A stretch of 64,000 nucleotides of DNA, taken from positions 70,008,434 to 70,072,433 of the forward strand of contig NC_088794.1 of the NCBI RefSeq assembly GCF_011386835.1, given 5' to 3'. Positions within the stretch are counted from its first letter, which is position 1. The number at the start of each line of letters is the position of its first letter. Shown here piece after piece: positions 11,981-24,096 of the stretch. Position numbers and translations under genes: made by a program. Below the pieces are notes generated by a model. That model saw only the letters and a list, made by a program, of their open reading frames with translations, ran no database searches and was not told the origin of the DNA. Origin of the DNA: Chrysemys picta bellii. Taxonomy: Eukaryota; Chordata; Testudines; Emydidae.

Positions 11981-12394
11981 CAGGGCCGGCTCCAGGCACC
12001 AGTTGAGCAAGCAGGTGCGGCAGATTGTTGGAGGTGGCATTCTGCCCAATCCTAGGGCGGCACGGCCGCTTTTCTTTTTTTGGTTGTTCTTGTTCCCTCC
12101 AGCAGCCCTGTAGGGGGTAGCGGCGGGGAGAACCAGAGCGCCCTGCAGGGCAGTCCTCTTCCTTCCCTCCCTGCTGACTGGAGCAGAGCCCTCGCAGCAG
12201 GAGGCGGCGCAGCAGGAGTGGCCGCGTAGCAGCGCCCCTGCTGTAGCCCTGGCCGCCCCCTTCTCTTTCTCTCCTGCCTGCTCCCTCCTCCTCCCCCTCC
12301 CCCCAGCCAATCCCCCTGCACCCGTGCTCTGGCCGCGCCGCAGGTTTTTTTGTTTTTTTTGCTTGGGGCGGCCAAAAAGCCAGAGCCGGCCCTG
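11981..12394. mobile_element. hAT-type non-autonomous element, CAGGGCCGGCTC family
   Basis: A perfect 8-bp duplication ACTACATA flanks it (11973-11980 and 12395-12402). The ends are CAGGGCCGGCTC and GAGCCGGCCCTG, perfect 12-bp terminal inverted repeats. The 414-bp interior is GC-rich and has two poly-T tracts next to GCTTGGGGCGGC. The open frames through it on both strands are composition artefacts with no domain. It inserted 56 bp beyond the right duplication of foldback 1. Confidence 0.88.
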
Positions 12395-12584
12395 ACTACA
12401 TAGATTTTACTGCAATAGTCTAATCTCATGGTGACAAATGGTACCGTTTATTGTAGCAAGGTCTGTATTGGAAAGAAACAATCACACTGCTCTTACCAGA
12501 GGAGAAAATGTGCTCTTTTACAATTGCTATCTGAGCTTTGAGAAAAAGCCCAGATCTAACAGGACCCATACAAAACATATAGGC

Positions 12585-12593
12585 GCACGCACG

Positions 12594-12643
<50 letters not shown>
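12585..12643. repeat. (ACGC)n-(AC)n microsatellite
   Basis: GCACGCACGCACGCAC runs directly into about 43 bp of uninterrupted AC dinucleotides. Confidence 0.95.
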
Positions 12644-12646
<3 letters not shown>

Positions 12647-14271
12647 TTTAATAGAAAATTATATCCCTGCTATTGAATTGTGGAGGATATTTGAAAAAAA
12701 CTATACAAAAATTGTAATTCTTTATTAAATTCTATAGGTCTTAGAGCATTATAGTATTGATATACCCTGTTACAAATCTATAGAACTATAGAACTTGGTT
12801 TAATCACTGTTTCATTCTATATAATTTTTCCATAAAGGTAACTTGGAAAGTATTTCCCTTTAAATATAAAAATATGAACTTCATCTAAGAACAAACAGAC
12901 CAGTTTATTTTATTCAGTTTTCTTCCTTGTGTGTATTTATTGATTGTCAGCCTTCTTTAATTTACTTAATCAAAGTTATGTATCTAGGAAAAAAATGTTT
13001 ATTACTTGTCAACAAAAGATGCTGCTTATTTCACCTCTAGAAAAGAACTCAAACTTCATACTATGCTCAGGTCCTGGAGGAGAGGTATATTCCTCTATAA
13101 GGTTAGTTTTCCAGACATAGAATTATCAATGGAAAGTCCATTCTCTAGGTTTTGGCGGAAGAGGACATAATATGAGAAAGTCCAGATGGGTTTAAAAATA
13201 ACTCCCACCTTTTTAGAATCCTGGTTATGGGATTATGGATTGCATTCTAATGTTCATATCAATTCAGTATTCAGCCACTCATCTGACTGCAACAACAGAA
13301 ATTTGGGAAGAAAAAACACAGGCTTACATAGATCAAGACAACAAGGCTTTAGTGCTGCGTTGCATGCCAAGTCAGAGAACACATCCCATTGCTCAAAAGT
13401 TAGGCCCAAATTCTGAGCTGATTTATACCCTGTACAAGCCTATTGAAGTCACATAGTGCAACTCAAAAAAGAATTCGGCTTTGAAATAAGTTAATTGAAC
13501 AGTGATTAAAAGTAGATATGTGTTTGTTACTTATGAAAATTAGGTATATTGCTAACAGTTATTAGGGATGACTAAGTATGCCAATATTTGTAAGGCTATG
13601 TAATTAATTACCAGGGGACGTCTGAGGGCATTGCCTGCCCTGCATTTAGTTATAGTTTGAGACCTATAATATCTATTTGTAAGACCCACTAGAAGCTACT
13701 GGATTGTTCTAAAACTTTGTTCTGAAATGTTCAGCTGACAGACTCCATTGGTGTAGCTCAAGGTGGCACACCAGTGTTACACATGCTGATAAATGTCCAA
13801 AAGATATCTATTTATGACATTTTTGAAAACCAAAATAAAACAATAAACAGTTCCAAGAAAAGCGCTTTTTCTAGATAAGTGTTTTCTCTTACTTGGATTA
13901 CTTCCTGCATAAGTACCAGATTCTTCCAGCCTTCCTCATGCAGAATAGGACCTTGTGCTGCAAGAGTCTCATTGGTTTCCAGAGCATAAATTGCAGAGTA
14001 AGGTACTACAAAATATAAGGGTGGTAATATCAAACCCAGAGTGTTAAGTAAATTGGTCCCTTGTGCACTTGTATACATATATGAAGCTCCCATTCTGACT
14101 GCAGCATCATTGTAATATAGTTTAGTTTATATGACAATTCTTTCATATTAGAGAAGATTTGACTTAAATTAAGACCTTTTGGTGAAGTTAATGGGAGGCT
14201 TGTTGTTATTGACATAACTCAGTCCAGGATTTCACTCTTTAAAATTAAGAGCTAAAATATTCAGAGCTAAA
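12644..14271. other. No recognisable gene
   Basis: Short frames only. A weak GGCCCAAATTCTGAGC near 13403 resembles one end of the small GGCC-ended MITEs, but a partner end is not convincing. Confidence 0.4.
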
Positions 14272-14358
14272 GGATCTGATCCTGCATTCCTTGTAGATCT
14301 AAAGCTCCACTGAAATAAGTGGCACTTTTGGATTCATCAGGAATGCAGTATTTGAGCC
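14272..14358. mobile_element. Small palindromic MITE
   Basis: The left end GATCTGATCCTGCATTCC is an imperfect inverted match to the right end GGAATGCAGTATTTGAGCCC. The centre (GCTCCACTGAAATAAGTGGC) continues the palindrome. It belongs to the approximately 90-bp GGCC/GATC-ended group seen at 46261, 48752, 54814 and 61304. The target duplication is not clear. Confidence 0.5.
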
Positions 14359-15065
14359 CAAATTAATGGAAAATTAATCTTGTATCTTCCAGTCATTTAT
14401 GCTTAATTTACTGATGGAAATGAATGTTTTGATGTTTTAGCAATGTAAAGCCAGTACAGCTGTGGAGTAGTGAGCAGGATTCTAGACTGTCAAAAGCTAT
14501 CATTTAAATTCCTACAGCAGAATTTTTATGACTGATGATGATATAAGAGACAGAGAGAATACAGCTTCACTTTCAGATCCTGCTGCTTGAGTATGCCAGA
14601 GCTGGCACTTGAAAACATCATCTTTTGTTTTCCAAAGCCCGATTCGATCTAGAGTCACTGAGAGAGAATAAATATGGAACCCCACAAAGTCATTTCTACA
14701 GCATCACTTTTCTAACTATAAATACACTTCAGGGCTAAAATTTTATGTTTTATTGTGGTTCTGAAGTCCTACTGCAGAACATAGGGTACAAAGATGTTTT
14801 AAGAATCCCTGCATCAGCTACTGTCAACACAACAATGGTGAAGAATCTCAGAAAGTGTCACTGTCTTCTGGCACTAAACATAGAGGTTGATTTGAATAAG
14901 GGAAATAATAATGTACCTAAGCTATTCTGTCTCTTTGTGTAAAGTTAAGCATATTCTGCCTATCCCTTCTCTTGCATGGTTTCCCACTATAGCTTCAAAC
15001 TTGACACACAGCTTGACAGTTACCATAGCTAAACACAAATGAGGAAGCAAAGAATAGCCCATCAT
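14359..15065. other. No recognisable feature
   Basis: Includes a 65-codon plus frame (14745-14942) with no similarity I recognise. No repeat ends seen. Confidence 0.4.
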
Positions 15066-15396
15066 TCCAGGTCTACGCTAGGAGCACCTTGCCAGTACAG
15101 CTATTCTGGCGTACTTTACTAGCAAGGTGACAAGTTTCAGAGGGGTAGCCGTGTTGGTCTGTTTCAGCAAAAACAACAAGGAGTCTTGTGGCACCTTAAA
15201 GACTAACACATTTATTAGAGCATAAGCATAAGCTCTAATAAATGTGTTAGTCTTTAAGGTGCCAGAAGACTCCTTGTTGTTTTTACTAGCAAAGCATTCC
15301 TAGTGCGAATGTCCTTTTGCCAGTGCAGCTTATTTCAGCCCCCAAGCAAAACCTGCTCTACTAGCTAATGTGTAGTTTTGCCAGTACACTAGGGGC
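15066..15396. mobile_element. MITE-like sequence split by a foldback element
   Basis: GGTCTACGCTAGGAGC...CTTGCCAGTACAGC at the left and GTTTTGCCAGTACACTAGGGG at the right resemble the GTCTACACTA-type ends and the CCAGTATAGC motif of the MITE at 15748. Foldback element 2 interrupts it. Boundaries are approximate. Confidence 0.3.
15126..15281 (-). mobile_element. Foldback PLE-derived element 2
   Basis: An 11-bp duplication TTTACTAGCAA lies at 15115-15125 and 15282-15292. The unpaired head starts GGTGACAAGTTTCAGAGGGG. The arms are about 50 bp (AAAACAACAAGGAGTC... and its reverse complement ...GACTCCTTGTTGTTTT). They are separated by a short ATAAGCATAA-containing loop, making the shortest arms of the set. 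Confidence 0.85.
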
Positions 15397-15747
15397 ATTT
15401 GTTCCACTCCCCCAAAGGTGTGGTCATGATAGCCTAAATGTCTTGAGTTAATTGACAATCAGGTGAAACAGTCTAGTGGAAACATATCCGTAGATTTATA
15501 AAATACACATGCCCATCACCTCAATGTAACCACAATCACGTTGCTGTGCCAACAGTGTGCTTTAAAAAAGGCTCTGTTGAAATTTGGACTGCCGCAATGA
15601 AAAGTAGAGCCACCTTCCCCAACTGTTGACTAGAACTGTAAACATCTGAAACCATTGTCAAATCGGTGGGTTTTGCATAATGACCTGAAGGTTAAGAAGT
15701 TGGGATTTATCTGAAAGCTTGGGCTTTAATGCTTGACAAAAAATCCC

Positions 15748-15882
15748 AGACCTGGTTTACATTAGAAAAGGTTTGCCAGTATAGCTATGTACTAGTGTAG
15801 CATCTAGTCACAAAATGTCACAAAAAATCACTCACCTGACTGATATTGCTATACTGGCAAGAATGTGTAGTATAGACCTGTC
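15748..15882. mobile_element. MITE with about 35-bp inverted ends
   Basis: The left end AGACCTGGTTTACATTAG...TTGCCAGTATAGC matches the reverse complement of the right end (GCTATACTGGCAAG...TATAGACCTGT). Length is about 135 bp and there are no frames. The end sequence resembles the GTCTACACT family of Harbinger-type MITEs. The target duplication is not evident. Confidence 0.5.
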
Positions 15883-16290
15883 CCCAGAGTTGAAGACCTT
15901 GCACTGAATAGCCCCTGCCAACAGCCCTTATATAGTCAAATCTGGGGGCAATTTAAGAGTGTGCATAAATTGACCTCAACCTTTACGGCAGTGAATGGAG
16001 AGAGACACGGTTTCTCTGGAAGCAAGAATTTCAACCAAATGGAGCCATACTTTTGTTGGTGTAAATCACATTGCGCATCTCACTGTTATTTTCTTTTCTG
16101 AAATTTCTAATGTTCTAAAGTTCCTATAACAGATATTCAAAAAATATCTAAATATATATTTACCCAGTGACTCTAGGGCCCAGTCCTATTCCTGGACAAT
16201 GGGACGGGCCATTAGCGATTGAAGAACAGATTTCCAGTACGATCTACTTCCATTTCGATAAAAAATTCCATAATAAAAATCTTTCAAATG

Positions 16291-16548
16291 AAGGTAGCAC
16301 GGCCTAGTGAATATGGCATTATACTAACCTGCTGTGTGACTTTGGACAAGTCATTTCACCTCTCTGGGTCTCTGTTTCCTCCCTTATCCTTTGTCTGTTT
16401 GCTACTGAGATTGCAAACTCTCCTGGACAGTGTCTGTTTCTTATTCTGCATTTGTACAGGGCTTAGCACCATGAGGCCCCAAACTCGTAGGAGCCCATAC
16501 ATGCTGCTGTAGTATACAGATATTAAACAATAATAATTAATAAATGGT
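16291..16548 (+). mobile_element. tRNA/core-SINE (turtle Cry-like)
   Basis: The order is: an eroded tRNA-like head (GTAGCACGGCCTAGTGAAT...), then a core resembling mammalian MIR (TGTGTGACTTTGGACAAGTC followed by TCACCTCTCTGGGTCTCTG). The 3' tail has TTTGTACAGGGCTTAGCACC...AGGCCCC and ends in an A/T-rich AATAATAATTAATAA stretch. That is the layout of turtle tRNA-derived SINEs with a LINE-like tail. Homology of the core to MIR/CORE-SINEs is established for such elements. The exact family name is my inference. Confidence 0.7.
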
Positions 16549-17884
16549 GTTTCAGCATTTTCATGTTCCCAAAAATTGTAAATAGTGGAGGGAAGGAGGC
16601 CATGTTGGTTCTCCCATCCCTAAATGTGTTGTAATGAAAATGACTGTTCAACAAAGACTTTTTCAGGTACTTTAGCAAACGTATATTATTCATCTGCTAG
16701 AGTATAATATTCGCAACATGTCATGTAAACACATAATAGACTAGTTTGGAGTGAGCATTACAGGAACTTTTCAAGATGCACATTATGACAGACCATAACA
16801 ACTGCATATAAAACATTATGGTGTATCATAAAAACATTTACAATTAATTAGTATTATGGCAGTAGACTGGCATAATTATAGCCTAATAAATAATTAGTAT
16901 TAATTACTTAGAGGAATTAATGAGTTAATTTGTGAAAAACGCTTTGACGATGCAAGCAATAAGTGCCTAAATGTGTATTATTTTTCCTCTAGAACAAATT
17001 AGTATCTTATATATGTATTCCTTTGGTATTATGCTAGTCCATTTTATGATAGTATTATTAAATGGATCTTAACATATTTCCTAGTTATGAAGTCCCTTCA
17101 AAGGCGAAACTCCACTTTCCAATCTGCATAGCTGATCACAGCTCCAATATTGTACTCCTGTGGGGAGATCCAGGACTTGAAGGAGAATGAAATTAAAATC
17201 CATCATGCATAGAGAATGAAATTCATCCCAGTGCATTGTTCCATAATATCTTTTTATACAGATACTAGTATTAAAAAGTTAATAACTGCAGAGTGAGGTC
17301 AAAACTCTACTCTCTTTTATTGGTTAAATACATCCCAGTTCACAGGGTCCATTCAAGGCCCCCACAATATTTATGCCTCACACAAACCCCACATTAAGTT
17401 CCTGCATTGCCAAGTTGCTGAGCACCAAAACTCTAAGCTACAGATGATTTTCAGCATCTCTAAAAATAAGGCCCTAAATGAGATTAAGTGATGTGTGGAG
17501 GCGCTTGTATGGACCCTTTGAATTTCATCCAGTAGGGGGAACATATGTGTCCATATTATGGATCCATTAGCTTGTCAGTACGAATAGGTATATGCAAAGA
17601 CCTTATGGAACTAAAGTTACTACCCAGGAGTATTCAACAGTTTTCAAACATTCATTGTTTTCCATGCACATACATAGCAGGAATGGTAGGCACTGTAGAA
17701 TTTTAAAGACAAATCTTCAAAATTCTAGCTGTTGACTTCTAATGTAAAAGCATTTATTTATTAAAAATTAAAAACAATATGCCTCACTTTTCTCCACATA
17801 GTAAAAACAAAAAGCAACAACAGACAAAAAAACCCAGTATGCTCTATGCCCAGTTTCATCCAGGAGTTAATAGTAATGCATGAG
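16549..17884. other. No recognisable feature
   Basis: AT-rich; no frames with family resemblance and no element ends found. Confidence 0.4.
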
Positions 17885-17886
17885 TA

Positions 17887-18327
17887 AGGATAAGATTTTG
17901 TCACAGTTATTTTTAGTAAAAGTCACAGACATGTTGTGGGTAATAAACAAAAATTCACGGAGGCCCGTGACCTGTCTGTGACTTTTACTAAAAATAACAT
18001 GGGGGGAGGGAATGACGGGGGGAATGACTGAAGCCCAAGTGGGAGAAAAAGAGGCTGAGCCCCATTGCAGGGAAGGGGGGTCCAGCACCCACCACAGTGG
18101 TGATCAACAGCTTTGGGGCCCCCTCCAGAGCCCCAACAGCTCAGAGATCTGAGAACTCTGGTGGCTCAGAGTTCCAGGGTACCTGACAGCTCCAGGGTCC
18201 CTCAGGGTCCCCCACCACCAACAGCGGCTGAGAGCTCCAGGGGCCCCACCAGCTGACAGCTCAGAAAATGTCACGGAGGTCTATGAAAGTCACAGAATCT
18301 GTGACTTCTGTGACATAATCTTATCCT
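17887..18327. mobile_element. TA-flanked inverted-repeat element (mariner/Tc1-like MITE)
   Basis: The first 11 bp AGGATAAGATT are a perfect inverted copy of the last 11 (AATCTTATCCT). Both ends abut a TA dinucleotide (17885-17886 and 18328-18329). Inside, GTAAAAGTCACAGAC recurs inverted at about 17971-17985, and GTCACAGA at 18289. The middle is GC-rich (CCAGGGTCCC-type). A TA target site with short perfect terminal repeats suggests Tc1/mariner mobilisation. A Harbinger origin with a 3-bp site is less likely because the third base does not match. No transposase is encoded. Confidence 0.65.
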
Positions 18328-18329
18328 TA

Positions 18330-20351
18330 TGCCTGAGTATTAAGGAGTTATAAATCTGCAAAAACAAGAATTAATAAAGAATATGCTGACAGAAGCTTAA
18401 CTGTAATGGCACTGGCAGGCACCACTGTATTATCTTGGGACTGCAACAGGTCTGATTACACCTTTGTCAAGAGATAGATGCCAACCTCAATATATTCTTA
18501 CAGATGAAGAGTCAGCAAATGCTTTTTTCAGATCTTTTAAATTTTTTTAGAGCAATTATGTTAATACTAATTCTTAAGCACTGAAACTCTCCATGTCAGT
18601 TTTATTTACCCTTTCGAAAACAGTGTCAGAGAGCACCTTTTGTATATTAATGATGAACTATTCAGCAGGATTTTAAACCTATGTGAACATGTGTCTTAAT
18701 AATTTGGAAATGTAAGCATTCTAATAGTTTCAAGCCTTCAGCCTCCCTATTCCTTCTTATACATATTAAAAACATCATATAAGAGAGACTGAACATGGCA
18801 GGATGTATTGTTGCCACGTACATCGTTAGTGTAACTCTTCTGGCATGAATGGAGTTACATTTGAGTTGCAAAACATCTTTTGCAAATAAAAGCACAGAGT
18901 TAGTGCACTATGATTTGGGATTATTCTCAAGTATTTATGGCTGTCATGAATTCATGAAAATGTTTGTGACTCTTGGAAGTTTCGCACCTTTTATCTTGAT
19001 TGATTGAGTTATCTGAAAATTTGTTACACGATTTGTTATTCATTCTTTAGTCTTTCATTTAAAAACGTTCAGTTATCCTATCACGGAACAGAAGAAATAC
19101 CATGAGACCAATCACCCAACATAAATATCAATCAATAAATACTGAATATTCAAAGTAAAGAGTTTGTCAGCAACAACTAAACTGAAAATTATTTAGTTAA
19201 ACAACTCATTAGATACTTATTATTCTTTAATAAATAAAGGGGATAATCGAAAAGGAGGAGTAGCACTGTTTTCTTGCTGGTAGCATCACTCATTTGAACT
19301 ACAAATTCCAGAGGCCCTTGCAAATTTGCTAGATTCTTACATGTCTGTTCTGGTAGCATTTACACCATTTTGTTTCAGATGCCAGTTCTGAACTGAGTTC
19401 CAGACTAATCTAATCCTGTCCCTCCAGCTTCAGCAGCCTCTACAGGTTCAGCCTCTTGCTAACACAAATATTGGCAATTTCATCAGAGAAATGGAAGATG
19501 GAATGGGCCTGGAGACTGACATTTCCTATCCTTTACAAAGAGGTTGTTTTGTGACCAAAGTTTATTCACAGTAGTGGGGTAGTATGGAGAAAATTGTATG
19601 GGCATTGCCTATTCTGTACCTTCCTCTGGATAAATAAACTACCTCCACCAGCAGGCCATCGACATAATGCCATTCACAAGCACTTAATTTGCTTTTTAAA
19701 AGAAAAAAAATTAAAGAATGAAAGAATTGGTGCTGTTCACAAATTCTTCATGATCATAAACAGTAGAGGTTTCTAAGTGAGAGTGATAGCAAGGGAGAAC
19801 AGGGTGGCAATGGCTTTTCAAGACTGCTGCTGCTTCTGCCAAGATGGCAAAGATATTGTACATCACATTTTTGAGTCATAGAACCACTCAAAGTAAATCA
19901 GTATCGCTGCTCCATTCATCAGCATGCTGCCTTTAATTGTGGAGCTGGAAGTTTAATTTGCCATGTCTGGATAACAGCCCAATTTTCAGGAAAAATCTTT
20001 GCATTAAATGCAGCAATGAAAAAAAAATGATTGTAAGTAAGCTTTGAGTCCTATTTTCAAAGATACCACACTGCATATCAGAGCCATACATAGCATAGAT
20101 ATGAAAGCTATATTTTGTTCCTCCAGGTTCCCTTGGACCTAACAAGATTATCCTGGATTCAATTCTTAAGTCATTTTTTATTTGTTGTACTTGATGTCTT
20201 GCTCATTAATATCTCTAGGCTTTTGTTGGCTGAACAAACAAAAACAACAGTGTGGAGCATGGTGAGTGATGGATTAAATATTAGAAGAGGTTAAGAGATG
20301 TGAGTTAGATGTGTCTGATAATTTTCCCCTATGTGCTGCTATTTCTTCTTT
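18330..20351. other. No recognisable feature
   Basis: Short frames only, on both strands. No repeat with visible ends. Confidence 0.4.
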
Positions 20352-20560
20352 AGGTCATAGATTCTTTCTAGACCAGAAGGGACCATTATGATCATCTAGT
20401 TTGATCTCTTGTATAACACAGGCCATAGAACCTCCCAAAAATAATTCCTAGGCCATATCTTTTAGAAAAACATCCAAACTTGATTTAAAAATTGTCAGTG
20501 ATGGAGAATCCACCATGACCTTTGATACATTGTTCTACTGATTAGTTACTCTCACCATTA
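20352..20560 (-). mobile_element. CR1 LINE 3' end, reversed
   Basis: Reading plus-wise it begins TCATAGATTCTTTCTAGACC, then AGAAGGGACCATTATGATCA, then ATCTAGTTTGATCTC. This is the reverse complement of the CR1 terminal sequence (GATGATCA-AATGGTCCCTTCTGG-CC-GAATCTATGA), so the LINE's 3' end lies at 20352. The rest decays before 20560. A sister copy in plus orientation ends at 52733. Confidence 0.7.
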
Positions 20561-20967
20561 AAAATATACACTGAAGGGCCTATTTGAAATCCAGTGAGGG
20601 TGGGGTGGAGCCCAGCAAAACAAAAGGCCCATTCCCTCAGATGGAAGGGGCCACAGAGCCAGGTCTCTCTCCTTCAGGCCAGACTGCCAGCCCTCCAGAG
20701 GTTTAAGGTCAGATGCATGGTCTGTGAAGTTTAGTTCCTCATGTTGTTCTTCTATTAAGTAAGATGCTCTGTATTGTCTACAGTAGGCAGGGAGCTTCTG
20801 TCTGTTAACAAGACCAGAAAGATGCAGGCACAGCATGTGCTGGATAATTTAGGTTGGAAACAATTTGTATCAGAAGTTATGTCAACCACTTTGCTTATTC
20901 CACAGTGCCTAATGCCTGTGGGCTGGATCATTTCAGCTCTGAATGACTGCACAAGGGCTGTAAATTG
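20561..20967. other. No recognisable feature
   Basis: Several overlapping short frames on both strands, none with a domain. It ends at the target site of the following hAT element. Confidence 0.4.
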
Positions 20968-20975
20968 GTGAGGGT

Positions 20976-21606
20976 AAGGGATGAAAGTAAATTAAAGGAG
21001 TTACCGGTATGCCGGAGTCCTGAGCAGGGGCGTGGCCTCAACCGGAAGAGGCATGGCTTTTAAATCAAGATTTAAAGGCTCCGGGGCTCTGGCTGCGGCT
21101 GGGAGCCCCAGGGCCTTTCAATCACCCCCGGAGCTACCAGCTGCAGAGGTGGCTGGGAGTCCTGGGGCTCAGAGGCAATTTAAAGGGCCCGGGGGTCTGG
21201 CCACCGCTACCGCAGCGGAGCTCTGGGCCCTTTAAATTGCCAATGGAGCCCTGTCGCCGGCCTCGGGGCTCCCCGGCCGCTGCGGGGAGCCCCAGGCCCT
21301 TTAAAGCGCCGCCCAAGCCCCACTGCCGGAGCCCTGGGGTAGCAGTGGAAGGGCTCCAGCGGTGATTTAAAGGGCCGGGGCTCCCCGCAGTGGCAGGAGT
21401 CCTGGGCCCTTTAAATCACCTCCGGAGCCCTGCGGCCGCTACCCTAGGGCTCTGGCACCGGGGTTCGGGAGTCAATTTAAAGGGCCGCTGCAGGGAGCCC
21501 CGGGCCCTTTAAATCACCAGCCTGGGGAAGCCAGTCCGGTCCGGCACGGCATATCGGCTCTTGTCAGTACTCCGTACTGGACCGGACTAGCTTACTTTCA
21601 CCTCTG
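20976..21606. mobile_element. GC-rich hAT-type element with alternating internal repeats
   Basis: A perfect 8-bp duplication GTGAGGGT lies at 20968-20975 and 21607-21614. The left end AAGGGATGAAAGTAA matches the right end read inverted (CAGAGGTGAAAGTAA), so the first base has probably mutated from C. Inside, TTTAAAGGGCC and its complement GGCCCTTTAAA alternate about every 40-70 bp (near 21177, 21228, 21298, 21363, 21408, 21475 and 21507), separated by GGGGCTCCC-type sequence. The 67- and 60-codon frames here are composition artefacts. Confidence 0.8.
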
Positions 21607-22133
21607 GTGAGGGTGCAGGGAACCTTGATTCTCTCTGCAGTTTTGAGCATGGGCCAAATACAATGTGACCTCCTGAATGCAAGAATTCCACACAGCTATT
21701 ACCTACAGCAGCATTATGTTCCCCAGAGCAGGGTGTGTCTGGCTTCTTTAAAGAGTAATTGCTGAACTCTTGGGGTATGTCTACACTACGGGATTACTCC
21801 GATTTTACAGAATTCAATTTTGGGCAACCGATTGTATAAAGTCGAGTGCCTGCGGCCACACTAAGCACATTCATTCGGCGGTGTGCGTCCATAGTACCGA
21901 GGCTAGTGTCGACTTCCCGAGTGTTGCACTGTGGGTAGCTATCCCATAGCTCCCGCAATCTCTCCCGCCCATTGGAATTCTGGGTTGAGATCCCAATGCG
22001 TGATGGGGCAAAAAACATTGTCGCGGGTGGTTCTGGGTACATCCTCCCCCCTCCCTCCATGAAAGCAACATCAGACAACCATTTCACACCTTTTTTCCTG
22101 GGTGAACTGTGCAGACGCCATACCACAGCAAGC

Positions 22134-23411
22134 ATGGAGCCCACTCAGCTCAAGACAGCAGTCATGAGCATTGTAAACACCTCACGCATTATCGTGCAGT
22201 TTATGCTGAACCAGAACCTGAAAAACCAGGCGAGGAGGAGGTGGCAACAGCAGCGGGGGGACGACGAGAGTGATGAGGACATGGACACAGAATTCTCTCA
22301 AACCGCAGGCCCCGGCACTTTGGAGATCATGCTGTTAAGGGGGCAGGTTATAGTCGTGGAACGCCAATTCTGGGCCCGGGAAACAAGCACAGACTGGGGG
22401 GACCGCATAGTGTTGCAGGTCTGGGACGATTCCCAGTGGCTGTGTAACTTTCGCATGCATAAGGGCACTTTCATGGAACTTTGTGACTTGCTTTCCCCTG
22501 TCCTGAAGCGCCAGAATACCAAGATGAGAGCAGCCTTCACAGTTGAGAAGCAAGTGGTGATAGCCCTGTGGAAGCTTGCAATGACGGACAGCTACCGGTC
22601 AGCTGGGAATCAATTTGGAGTGGGCAAATCTACTGTGGGGGCTGCTGTGATGCAAGTAGCCAAAGCAATCACTGAGCTGCTGCTACCAAAGGTAGTGACT
22701 CTAGGAAATATGCAGGTCATAGTGGATGTCTTTGCTGCAATGGGATTCCCTAACTGTGGTGGGGCGATAGATGGAACCCATATCCCTATCTTGGCACTAG
22801 AGCACCAGGGCAGCCAGTACATAATCCTCAAGGGATACTTTTCAATGGTGCTGCAAGTACTGGTTAATCACAAGGGACGTTTTACCAACATCAATGTGGG
22901 ATGGCCGGGAAGGGTTCATGACACTTGCGTCTTCAGGAATACTAGTCTGTTAAACGGCTGCAGCAAGGGATTTACTTCCCAGACCAGAAAATAACCGTTG
23001 GGGATGTTGACATGCCTATAGTTATCCTTGGGGACCCAGCCTACCCCTTAATGCCATGGCTCATGAAGCCATACACAGGCAGCTTGGACAGTAGTCAGGA
23101 GCTGTTCAACTACAGGCTGAGCAAGTGCAGAAAGGTGGTAGAATGTGTATTTGGACTTTTAAAGGGTCACTGGCGCACTTTACTGACTCGCTCATATCTC
23201 ACCCATTGTTATTGCTGCTTGCTGTGTGCTCCACGATCTCTGTGAGAGTAAGGGGGAGACGTTTATGGAGGGGTGGGAGGTTGAGGCAAATTACCTGGCT
23301 GCTGATTACGCGCAGCCAGACACCAGGGTGATTAGAAGAGCACACCAGGAAGCGCTGCGCATCAGAGAAGCTTTGAAAACCAGTTTCATGACTGGCCAGG
23401 CTACTGAGTGA
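22134..23411 (+). pseudogene. Harbinger DDE transposase (HARBI1-like), two frameshifts
   Basis: The frame is open from 21972, but I favour the ATG at 22134 (MEPTQL...). The 54 codons upstream overlap the element's 5' untranslated end. Domains: a poly-acidic/Arg segment; an HTH-like region (VEKQVVIALWKLAM...SAGNQFGVGKSTV, codons 139-170 from this start); then the DDE nuclease. The first catalytic Asp is in GGAIDGTH (22770-22772). The second is in GRVHDTCVFR (22920-22922). The Glu is in KVVECVFGLLKG (23141-23143). FSMVLQVLVNHKGRF and VGWPG are typical of the family. Near 22955 the frame shifts, so reading ends at a TAA at 22992-22994 while homology continues in another frame. A second shift near 23200 moves it into the frame ending TGQATE at 23411. 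The protein would cut and rejoin element ends together with the Myb-like partner. Confidence 0.88.
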
Positions 23412-23515
23412 AAGTTCTGTTTGTTTCTCCTTGATGAAAACCCGCCCCCTTGATTCACTCATTCGCTGTAAGCAACCCATCCTCCTCCCTTCGATCACAG
23501 CTTGCTCTCAAAGGA

Positions 23516-23555
23516 AATAAAGTCACTACCATTTAAAAATCATGTATTCTTTATT
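23516..23555. promoter_or_regulatory. Paired polyadenylation signals between convergent Harbinger genes
   Basis: AATAAA at 23516-23521 serves the plus-strand transposase, about 105 bp after its stop. TTTATT at 23550-23555 is AATAAA on the minus strand, about 95 bp past the end of the Myb-like exon 2 homology. Each gene therefore has a plausible signal, and the two transcripts would overlap by a few tens of bases. Confidence 0.55.
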
Positions 23556-24096
23556 AATTGATTATAAACATAGGGAGAGAACTGACAAGGTAGACCGGAT
23601 GGGGTTGGGGAGGAGGGAAGGAAAAGGCCACTTCAAAAGTTCAAAATAATGACAGCCTTTTGCTTGGGCTGTCCACTGGGGTGGAGTGGCAGTGCACAGA
23701 GCCCCCCCTCCCTGCGTTCTTGGGCGTCTGGCTATGGAACTTGAGGAGGGTGGTTATACAGGGGCTGCAGTGGCACTCTGTGATCCTGCTGCTGTTCCTG
23801 AAGTCCCACCAAACACCGAAGCATGTCCGTTTGATCATGCAGCAGCCCCAGTGTTGCATCCTGCCTTTTCTGATCTTCCTGCTGCCACCTCTCATCTTGA
23901 GCGTCCCTCCTGTCCTCACATTCATTGGCAGCTTTCCTGTACTTTGATACCATGTCCTTCCACTCATTCAGATGAGCTCTTTCATTGCGGGTCAGTTGCA
24001 TGATTTCAGAGAACATTTCGTCTCGCATGCGTTTTTTTCGCCGCCTTATCTGAGATAGTCTTTGGGACAGAGGAGGGAGGCTTGAAAAATTTGCAG

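Noticed and set aside
11849..12429. 153- and 125-codon minus-strand frames
   Set aside because: They cross the boundary of foldback 1 and the 414-bp hAT element, both defined by duplications, so they are chance read-through.
12426..12728. Cys/Val- and His/Thr-repeat proteins
   Set aside because: They are translations of the (AC)n microsatellite in opposite frames.
21032..21316. GC-rich 60-67-codon frames
   Set aside because: Composition artefact inside the hAT element at 20976-21606.
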